Assembly (NCBI RefSeq): GCF_001005825.1
Contig: NZ_LBHV01000003.1
Location: forward strand, 186,001 to 250,000
Source of the DNA: Rhizobium sp. LC145
GTDB taxonomy: Bacteria; Pseudomonadota; Alphaproteobacteria; Rhizobiales; Rhizobiaceae
DNA length: 64,000 nt
Reading direction: 5' to 3'
Part shown: positions 58,407-64,000 of the stretch, one piece after another
Layout: each line of letters begins with the position of its first letter
Position numbering within the stretch: the stretch's first letter is position 1
The notes under the pieces: model-generated
What the model was told of the DNA's origin: nothing
What the model saw: only the letters and a program-made list of their open reading frames with translations
Databases searched by the model: none
Program-made: the position numbers and the translations under genes

Positions 58407-59066
58407 TCAACGCGCCGTTGCCCGGGAGAATTTCAGTTCCATCCGTCGCGCCAGCACCGAAAGCGGCCAGCAGAGGATGAAGTAGACCGCCGCTACCGTT
58501 CCGAAGACGAGGAAGGGGCTGAAGGTTGCGTTGTTGATGATCTGCCCCTGGCGGGTGAGTTCGGTGAAGCCGATGATCGCCGCGAGCGAGGTGCCCTTGA
58601 TGAGCTGCACCAGGAAGCCGACCGTCGGCGCGACTGCGATACGGGCGGCCTGCGGCAGGATCACGTAGCGCATGCGGTTGAAGTAGCGCAGACCCAGTGC
58701 GGTCGCCGCTTCCTTCTGGCCTGGCGGGATCGCCTCGATGCAGCCCCGCCAGATCTCGCCGAGGAAGGCGCTGGCATGCAGCGTCAGCGCGATCGTGGCG
58801 GCGATCCACGGATTGATCGCAAAGCCGAAGATGTTCATGCCGAAGAACACGAGGAAAAGCTGCATCAGCAGCGGCGTGCCCTGGAATATGCGGATGAAGC
58901 CGGTGGCAAGGAGGCGCGGCAGCTGCAGATCCGAGACGCGCGCAAGCGCGATCACGAGACCTCCGATGCCGCCGCCGATGAAGGCGATCGCCGAGAGCGC
59001 GATCGTCCAGCGCGCCGCATAGACGATGATCCAGAATTCAGGCCATCCGAAAGCTCTGATTAGCAT
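58407..59066 (-). CDS. Polar amino acid ABC importer permease 2
   Basis: The 219-residue HisM/GlnP-type permease has five hydrophobic segments. The family signatures are FIRIFQGTPLLMQLFLVFFG (about residues 57-76) and the EAA loop GQKEAATALGLRYFNRMRYVILPQAAR (about 135-161, read in parts). It starts 9 nt after the first permease gene and precedes the binding-protein gene by 50 nt. Confidence 0.92.
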   Translation of the reverse strand: MLIRAFGWPEFWIIVYAARWTIALSAIAFIGGGIGGLVIALARVSDLQLPRLLATGFIRIFQGTPLLMQLFLVFFGMNIFGFAINPWIAATIALTLHASAFLGEIWRGCIEAIPPGQKEAATALGLRYFNRMRYVILPQAARIAVAPTVGFLVQLIKGTSLAAIIGFTELTRQGQIINNATFSPFLVFGTVAAVYFILCWPLSVLARRMELKFSRATAR

Positions 59067-59075
59067 GTCTCTACC

Positions 59076-59744
59076 TCACCGGCTCAGCGGATATTTGAAG
59101 GCTCTTTTCTCGATCACCGAGAAGAGAGCCGAGAAGCCAATGGACATCACGAGGTAGATCAGGGTGACGGTGATATAGACCTCGAAGCTTGCGAAGGTGG
59201 CCGATTGCAGGTCGTTGCCGGCCGCCGCCAGATCGTCGGCGGAAATGACCGAGACGACGCTGGTATTGAGCATCAGGTAGATGAACTGGCTGGTGAGCGC
59301 CGGATAGACGGTTCGCAGCGCCGGCTTCATGATGATGTAGCGGAAAATCTGCACCTTGGAGAGGCCAAGCGCAGTGCCAGCTTCGACCTGGCCTTTCTGC
59401 ACGGATTCGATACCGGCGCGGATGATCTCGGTGCCGTAGGCGCCAAAATTGACCACCAGCGCGAAAAGAGCCGCGCTGTTGGGGGAAAGCCTCAAACCCA
59501 GCGAGGGCAGGCCGAAGAAGATGAAGAAGATCTGCACCAGAAAAGGCGTGTTGCGGATGATCTCGATATAGGCGTCGATCACCAAGCGCAGCGGTGTCGG
59601 GCCGGATGTCTTGCCCCAGGCGCAGAAGATCGACACCACGAGCCCGATCAGCATCGCGCCGACCGAAAGCTGGATCGTTAGCCATGCGCCGAGCAGAAGC
59701 TGATTGAAGCCCGCGAGCACCGGCTCGAAGTTGAAATTGTACAA
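59076..59744 (-). CDS. Polar amino acid ABC importer permease 1
   Basis: The 222-residue HisQ-type permease has YIEIIRNTPFLVQIFFIFFG at about residues 58-77 and an EAA loop of KGQVEAGTALGLSKVQIFRY. The start appears to be TTG at 59744, supported by GGGGAGGA six to seven bases upstream; no in-frame ATG gives a complete first helix. It is the first gene behind the LacI-type palindrome and pairs with the permease encoded immediately downstream. Confidence 0.92.
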   Translation of the reverse strand: MYNFNFEPVLAGFNQLLLGAWLTIQLSVGAMLIGLVVSIFCAWGKTSGPTPLRLVIDAYIEIIRNTPFLVQIFFIFFGLPSLGLRLSPNSAALFALVVNFGAYGTEIIRAGIESVQKGQVEAGTALGLSKVQIFRYIIMKPALRTVYPALTSQFIYLMLNTSVVSVISADDLAAAGNDLQSATFASFEVYITVTLIYLVMSIGFSALFSVIEKRAFKYPLSR

Positions 59745-59801
59745 CTTGGGTCCTCCCCGATGTGGTTCGGGAGAGACGACGCTCCTCTGCGCGTCCCTTA
59801 A

Positions 59802-59817
59802 TTTAGATCGATCTAAA
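59802..59817. promoter_or_regulatory. Probable LacI-family operator
   Basis: TTTAGATCGATCTAAA is a perfect 16-bp palindrome with the central CG step typical of LacI-family sites. It lies 57 nt upstream of the first permease start and 40 nt downstream of the LacI gene end, ideal for repression of the transporter operon. Confidence 0.8.
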
Positions 59818-59857
59818 AACTTTCAGCGAAGCCGTCAACGGGCAATCCGCAATTATT

Positions 59858-60892
59858 TTATAGGGCGAACTTGGGCACGGGCACACAAGACTGGCGTATA
59901 TGCAGCTTGGGCTGCTTCACAATCTTGCGAGGTGAACGCGTGGGTTCTTCCAGTCTTTCGATCAGAAGCTTGGCGGCATTTTCGCCGATTGCCACCGGCG
60001 CCGTGGACACCGAGGTAAGCCGCGGGCGCATGGTTTCCGCATCCGTAACATCGTCGAAGCCGACCAGGGAGAAATTCTCGCCGACCTTGAAACCCAGATC
60101 GTGAAGCCCGGCGGAAAGACCGAGCGCGATCACATCGTTGAAGCAGATGACGGCCGTCGGCTTTTCGGTCTGCTCGAACAGGAGCTGCGCGGAACGGGGT
60201 ATTTCGGCCGTCTGATAGGGAATGCGGACAATCCTTTCGGCGCTCAGGCCGCGCGAGCGCATGGCGTCGCAAAATCCCTCGATACGTTCGTTGTAAGCCG
60301 AATGGATCGGCCCGTGGACCGCGAAGGCAATTCTCTCGTGACCGAGGGAGGCGAGATAGTCGACCGCCTGGTGCATGCCGGCAGCATAGTCGACACCCGC
60401 GTAGTCGACCTCGTCGGTGATGTGGCGCAACGCCTGTACGAGCGGGAGGTCCCATTCCAGAAGCCGGGTCAGGAATTCGCGCTCCGTGCCGGCCGCCGGG
60501 CAAAGGATCACGCCGTCGACGCCGTGCTCTCGCATGCGGCGCATCACCATATCCTGCCGGTCGACGAGATCGCCGCTGTTGGCGAGGATGACCACCATAC
60601 CGGCGGCATCGATCACCGCCTCTATGCCGCCGAGGAGTTCGGCGAAGAAGGGATTGGTGAGGTTCGGAACGATGACCCCGACGGTATGGCTGCGCTCGGC
60701 CCTGAGCCTTGCCGCACCCATGTTGTAGACATAGCCGAGCTCCCGCATCGCTTCCTCGACACGGCTGCGGGTCTCGGCGCCCACCAGCGGGCTCTTGCGG
60801 ATGACGAGCGAGGCCGTCGCCCGCGAGACATTGGCTCGCCGGGCCACGTCGAGGAGCGTCACGCGGCTTTTCTTTCGGTCTTCGGAGGGCAT
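59858..60892 (-). CDS. LacI/GalR-family transcriptional regulator
   Basis: The protein is 344 residues from the ATG at 60892; a GTG three codons earlier is also possible. The LacI headpiece VTLLDVARRANVSRATASLVIRK is at about residues 11-33 with the hinge helix NMGAARLRAERSHTVGVIVPN. A periplasmic-binding-like effector domain follows (NPFFAELLGGIEAVIDAAGM, then AVICFNDVIALGLSAGLHDLGFKVG and GFDDVTDAETMRPRLTSV). It is co-directional with and just upstream of the amino-acid importer operon. LacI control of a polar amino acid importer is unusual. Confidence 0.9.
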   Translation of the reverse strand: MPSEDRKKSRVTLLDVARRANVSRATASLVIRKSPLVGAETRSRVEEAMRELGYVYNMGAARLRAERSHTVGVIVPNLTNPFFAELLGGIEAVIDAAGMVVILANSGDLVDRQDMVMRRMREHGVDGVILCPAAGTEREFLTRLLEWDLPLVQALRHITDEVDYAGVDYAAGMHQAVDYLASLGHERIAFAVHGPIHSAYNERIEGFCDAMRSRGLSAERIVRIPYQTAEIPRSAQLLFEQTEKPTAVICFNDVIALGLSAGLHDLGFKVGENFSLVGFDDVTDAETMRPRLTSVSTAPVAIGENAAKLLIERLEEPTRSPRKIVKQPKLHIRQSCVPVPKFAL

Positions 60893-60920
60893 GTTCGTCA
60901 CTTGTCGAAGGCAGGGTGAT

Positions 60921-60939
60921 CCCCGGAAATCTACCGGGG
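60921..60939. repeat. GC-rich inverted repeat between the araC-type and lacI-type genes
   Basis: CCCCGG-N7-CCGGGG lies 28 nt upstream of the LacI-family start. No T-run follows in either direction, so it is more likely a regulator site or transcript hairpin than a terminator. Confidence 0.4.
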
Positions 60940-61004
60940 CGATTCTTCCCTATATTCGTGCCAGACCGCAGGGCGGATCAAGTGGGCTTCTTCGGATGAC
61001 GACG

Positions 61005-62018
61005 TTACTCGGCCGCGATCGGCGGCACCAGTCCGGGCAGGATACGCAAATCCATCCCGCCCGGCGGGTGGTTCTTTTCCCGGAATTGGCTCGGCGGCGC
61101 TCCGACCACCCGCTTGAAGGCGCGGCTGAACGAGGCCTCGGAATCATAGCCGAGCCGTTCGGCGACCACGGCGACGCGCTGGCCCTCCCGAAGCCACAGG
61201 CGGGCCTGGTGCATGCGCATGCTGGCTACATATCGGGCGGGCGTTTCTCCCACCACCTCGGCAAACCGCTGGGCGAAACCGGAACGGGACGCACCCATCA
61301 GCCGGGCCATTTCCTCCACGGTCCAGTCATGCGCGGGATCGAGATGGATGGCCGCCAGCACGCGTCCGACCTCCGGGTTGCGCACAGCCGCGAGCCAGCC
61401 GGTGGAATCGCCGCAGCCATGCTCGACCCAGGTGCGGATGAGGGTTGCCGTCAGCACGTCCGCTAACCGCGCGAGGATGCCGCCGGCACCCACACGGTTC
61501 ATTTCCACCTCCCGCGCCATGGCATCCAGCAGAGCTGGTATCGCAGGTTCGCTGGCCGCAAGATCGTCGGTGCGCATTACATCGGGCATGAGTTGCAGCA
61601 ACGGATGCAGCCGGTCGACGTTGAATTTCATCAAGGCGAAGAACAACAGGTTCCGTCCGCCCGGGCGAGGGCATTCGAGATCGAAAATGCCTTCGCACAC
61701 CTGTTTTCGGGCGATATCGTCAACCCGTCTCGGTGGGACGCCCGGTTCACTTGCCAGAACATGCGCATCGCCGCGCGGAAGCAAAAGCGCATCTCCGGCA
61801 TTGAGCTTCATCCATTCGCCGGAAGGCGCCTGCAGCCAGCACTTGCCGGCGGCGACGAAATGGAACCGCGCCGCCTCCTGCGCGGGAAAGGCCGTCGCCC
61901 ATGGCTCGCAGGGTTGGCAACGGCCGTATTCGACACCGTCGAGCCGCAGCCCCCGCAGCATTTCGCTAAGGGGATCGGCAATTGTGCTTCGCAACATTTT
62001 GGACGAATTGTCAAGCAT
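61005..62018 (-). CDS. AraC-family regulator with cupin N-terminal domain
   Basis: The protein is 337 residues from the ATG at 62018, which has AGGA eight bases upstream; a GTG 12 codons earlier and an ATG seven codons later are alternatives. The N-terminal half (about residues 20-200) is the AraC-associated cupin_6 type (AARFHFVAAGKCWLQAPSGEW, LNAGDALLLPRGDAH). The C-terminal AraC domain (about 225-320) has two helix-turn-helix units (WTVEEMARLMGASRSGFAQRF and VAERLGYDSEASFSRAFKRVVG). It is divergent from the MFS gene across 72 nt carrying a dyad. The MFS gene is its likely target. Confidence 0.9.
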   Translation of the reverse strand: MLDNSSKMLRSTIADPLSEMLRGLRLDGVEYGRCQPCEPWATAFPAQEAARFHFVAAGKCWLQAPSGEWMKLNAGDALLLPRGDAHVLASEPGVPPRRVDDIARKQVCEGIFDLECPRPGGRNLLFFALMKFNVDRLHPLLQLMPDVMRTDDLAASEPAIPALLDAMAREVEMNRVGAGGILARLADVLTATLIRTWVEHGCGDSTGWLAAVRNPEVGRVLAAIHLDPAHDWTVEEMARLMGASRSGFAQRFAEVVGETPARYVASMRMHQARLWLREGQRVAVVAERLGYDSEASFSRAFKRVVGAPPSQFREKNHPPGGMDLRILPGLVPPIAAE

Positions 62019-62036
62019 TCTGGATTTCCTAGCATA

Positions 62037-62064
62037 GAAACTCCAGCCTGTCACGCGTAGTTTC
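62037..62064. promoter_or_regulatory. Candidate AraC-type operator between divergent genes
   Basis: GAAACT and AGTTTC form a perfect 6-bp inverted pair separated by 16 nt, in the centre of the 72-nt gap between the regulator and the MFS gene. Function inferred from position. Confidence 0.45.
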
Positions 62065-62090
62065 CGCCTCCAATTTCAAGGAGACGAAGC

Positions 62091-63293
62091 ATGATGGACT
62101 CTCTACCAAGTGATTCCGATAGTTTTGATGACGGCCGCCGCGATGCTGCCTGGGCTGCGGTGGTCTCTCTCGCGCTCGGCGTCTTCGGTCTGGTAACTGC
62201 GGAATTCCTGCCGGTCAGCCTCTTGACGCCGATGTCGCAGGATCTCGGCGTCAGCGTCGGCGCTGCGGGCCAATCCGTGACCATGACCGCCGTCGTGGGG
62301 GCGATCGCCGGGCCGGGCGTGGTGATCGGCATGCGCAACATAAACCGCCGCTGGACGCTGCTGGGCCTCACTTCGCTGCTGATCATTTCCAGCTTGCTTG
62401 CGGCTTTCGCCAATGGTCTTCCGATGCTGCTTCTCTCCCGCGTGCTTCTCGGCATCGGTCTCGGCGGTTTCTGGGCCATGTCGGCGGCACTTGCCATGCG
62501 TCTCGTACCGGGAAGGCTGATGCCGCGGGCCATGGCAGTCATCCTGACCGGCGTATCGGTCGCCACCGTCACTGCGGCGCCGGTCGGGGCATGGATCGGT
62601 GCGACGCTCGGATGGCGGGCCGCCTTCCTCATCGCAGCCGGCGTCGGCGCGTTCACGCTCGTGGTTCAGGCGCTGACTATCCCATCCCTGCCGCCGGCCG
62701 GAGCTCCAAGCATCAATACGCTTTTCGCGCTCCTGCGCCGCCCGCGGGTCAGGCTCGGACTTGCCACGACGCTGCTGGTCGTTGCCGGGCACTTCGCCGG
62801 GTTCACCTATGTCCGGCCGTTCCTCGAACAGATCCCGCGGTTCGGCGTCGAGGCGATCTCGCTTACGCTGCTCGCCTACGGCATCGGCGGCTTCTTCGGC
62901 AATCTCTTCGGCGGCTTCCTGGCCGAGCGCAACACCGGCCTCGCCGTGAGCATTGCGGCAGCCGGGATTGCGATCACCGCGTTCATCCTCGTCGCGGTGG
63001 GAATTTCGCCGATTGCGACCGTGCTGGCGGTGACCGCCTGGGGCTTTGCCTTCGGTGCTCTGCCGGTGAGCGTTCAGAGCTTCACCACCCGTGCAGCTTC
63101 CGATGAAGCCGAAAGCGCGGGTGCGCTGCTCCTGACGACCTTCCAGATCGCGATTTCCAGCGGCGCTATCTTCGGCGGGCTTCTGGTGGAATCTCAAGGG
63201 CCGCTCGGTGTCTTCGCCTTCGCCGGCATTGCCTCGCTTCTCGGCGCATCGCTGATGACCTTCAGTGGCCGTGCGCGACTGCAGCAGGCGTGA
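62091..63293 (+). CDS. MFS exporter (NepI/AraJ-like)
   Basis: The 400-residue 12-helix transporter of the DHA1-type major facilitators contains LGVFGLVTAEFLPVSLLTPM at about residues 28-47 and the motif-C-like LTGVSVATVTAAPVGAWIG. It resembles purine-ribonucleoside or sugar efflux proteins (NepI, AraJ). AAGGAGACGAAGC precedes a double ATG. It is divergent from the AraC-type regulator and ends in a strong terminator, so it is monocistronic. Confidence 0.88.
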   Translation: MMDSLPSDSDSFDDGRRDAAWAAVVSLALGVFGLVTAEFLPVSLLTPMSQDLGVSVGAAGQSVTMTAVVGAIAGPGVVIGMRNINRRWTLLGLTSLLIISSLLAAFANGLPMLLLSRVLLGIGLGGFWAMSAALAMRLVPGRLMPRAMAVILTGVSVATVTAAPVGAWIGATLGWRAAFLIAAGVGAFTLVVQALTIPSLPPAGAPSINTLFALLRRPRVRLGLATTLLVVAGHFAGFTYVRPFLEQIPRFGVEAISLTLLAYGIGGFFGNLFGGFLAERNTGLAVSIAAAGIAITAFILVAVGISPIATVLAVTAWGFAFGALPVSVQSFTTRAASDEAESAGALLLTTFQIAISSGAIFGGLLVESQGPLGVFAFAGIASLLGASLMTFSGRARLQQA

Positions 63294-63297
63294 CGGC

Positions 63298-63335
63298 AAC
63301 CGGCCGGACCTGATCCCAGGTCCGGCCGGTTTTTT
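63298..63335 (+). terminator. Strong terminator after the MFS exporter
   Basis: AACCGGCCGGACCT pairs perfectly over 14 bp with AGGTCCGGCCGGTT around a 6-nt loop, followed by a T-run ending at 63335. It lies between convergent genes. Confidence 0.95.
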
Positions 63336-63341
63336 CAGTTC

Positions 63342-64000
63342 CTACTCGGCGGCGAGCGTCTGACGACCGCTGTTGATGTCGATGAGACGCCGTGCGCGCT
63401 CGAGGCTTGCAGGCTGTTCGTTACGGTGGCGCGAGCCGATTTCCATCATCAATACCGTATCGGGCAGGAAGGTGAGCTCGGAGAAGATCTCTTCCCAGGC
63501 GATGTCGCCCCAGCCGAGCGGCATATGCAGGTCGCCGAGCCCCATGGCGGTCAGTTCCTGCGGATGGAAGCCCTTGTAGAAGCCCTGCGGCCGGCCGAAG
63601 GAATCGTGCACATGCAGATGGCCGGTGACAGGCGCCATGGCGCGTAGCTCTTCCCGGAAATCCAGGCCCCGATAGGTGGATTCGATATAGGCGTGGCTGA
63701 AATCGATGAGCGCCACGAGGTTGGGATGGTTGACCGCCTTGACGGTCTCGGCGATCTGGGCCGGTGTCTGGCGATACTGGCCGAGCTCGGTGGTGAAGAT
63801 GTTTTCGAGCGCGACCCGCACGCCGTAGCGCTTGGCGAACTCGGCGACCTCCACCAGCGCTTCGCGCTCGCGCTCGTCGGCTCCTGCGCGTTCGGCGATC
63901 TGGTCGGCCCTGAGGCAGCCGCCGTGCTGCACGATGACGCGGGCATCGATGCGGTCGCAGACCTCGATCAAGGCCTTGGCGGCGGCGATCTGATAGCCTT
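63342..64000 (-). CDS. Sugar phosphate isomerase/epimerase (TIM barrel, partial)
   Basis: About 219 C-terminal codons are present; the frame continues through the right edge (...GYQIAAAKALIEV), so a TTG at 63971 is internal and not a start. The xylose-isomerase-like TIM-barrel family shows RVALENIFTTE, VALIDFSHAYIEST, GHLHVHDSFGRPQGF, LGWGDIAWEEIF and LMMEIGSRHR, which carry the metal-binding Glu, Asp and His residues. Substrate unknown. It is convergent with the MFS gene across the terminator. Confidence 0.85.
   Translation of the reverse strand, partial: GYQIAAAKALIEVCDRIDARVIVQHGGCLRADQIAERAGADEREREALVEVAEFAKRYGVRVALENIFTTELGQYRQTPAQIAETVKAVNHPNLVALIDFSHAYIESTYRGLDFREELRAMAPVTGHLHVHDSFGRPQGFYKGFHPQELTAMGLGDLHMPLGWGDIAWEEIFSELTFLPDTVLMMEIGSRHRNEQPASLERARRLIDINSGRQTLAAE

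Noticed and set aside
63342..63971. TTG at 63971 as the start of the isomerase/epimerase gene
   Set aside because: The frame continues without a stop to the window edge with plausible barrel sequence (GYQIAAAKALIEV), so the gene is simply truncated by the window.

Overview
The window is about 64 kb of high-GC, gene-dense alphaproteobacterial chromosome. Protein families, gene order and operon style all point to the Rhizobiaceae (Rhizobium / Agrobacterium / Sinorhizobium-like): a phnFGHI block, dapB-gpmA next to glucokinase and methylglyoxal synthase, MepA beside a YejABEF importer, a nucleoside importer joined to a deo salvage cluster, and a Ctp/Cpa-type Tad pilus locus. I see no insertion sequence, prophage, CRISPR array, rRNA or plasmid-type origin. 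The genus assignment is inference.

Layout. 1-2.2 kb: C-P lyase genes phnG-phnH-phnI (phnI cut by the window edge) divergent from the regulator phnF across a clear inverted-repeat operator. 2.2-7.0 kb: leftward dapB-gpmA, a fused ABC exporter, then mgsA-glk. 7.1-15.5 kb: murein endopeptidase mepA divergent from yejA-yejB-yejE-yejF, followed by a GhrA-like reductase and a small membrane protein. 15.6-22.8 kb: pncB, a glycine-zipper secreted protein, an accessory FtsH, a divergent MFS/HxlR pair, tRNA-Ser(GGA), a small membrane protein and msrA. 23.0-34.8 kb: nucleoside uptake and salvage (bmpA, ATPase, two permeases, cdd, purine nucleoside phosphorylase, deoC, deoA; then leftward deoB-add-upp, with a retropepsin-like protease gene between the two arms). 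34.9-47.4 kb: the Tad (Flp) pilus locus. Two TadE-like pseudopilin genes and a short CpaC-N-domain gene run left, pilA-cpaA-cpaB-cpaC-cpaD-cpaE-cpaF-tadB-tadC run right, and a membrane-anchored phosphatase gene and tadD run left. 47.5-50.5 kb: an M17 aminopeptidase, a 57-residue small protein coupled to an SH3/NlpC hydrolase, and a secreted hypothetical protein. 50.6-55.4 kb: leucine catabolism (ivd-mccB-mccA). 55.4-60.9 kb: a leftward LacI-headed operon for a polar amino acid ABC importer, a 2-hydroxyacid dehydrogenase and a small ABM/EthD-like protein. 61.0-64.0 kb: an AraC regulator divergent from an MFS exporter, a strong terminator, and a sugar-phosphate isomerase/epimerase cut by the window end.

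How genes work together. Imported nucleosides are cleaved by the phosphorylases, deaminated by cdd/add, and the pentose phosphate is funnelled through deoB and deoC into central metabolism, while upp recovers uracil. The Tad genes supply pilin, prepilin peptidase, secretin, ATPases and platform proteins; a VWA-domain TadG is not in the window. MepA can release the cross-linked peptides that a YejABEF-type importer could take up. Most of the window is core or shell rhizobial content. The points most worth a second look are the regulatory signatures (PhnF, HxlR, LacI and AraC-type dyads; TTAACC elements across the Tad locus), the six-gene LacI-associated transport/oxidoreductase operon, the small gene coupled to the NlpC hydrolase, and the phosphatase embedded in the Tad locus. 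I did not find a clear, wholly novel system.
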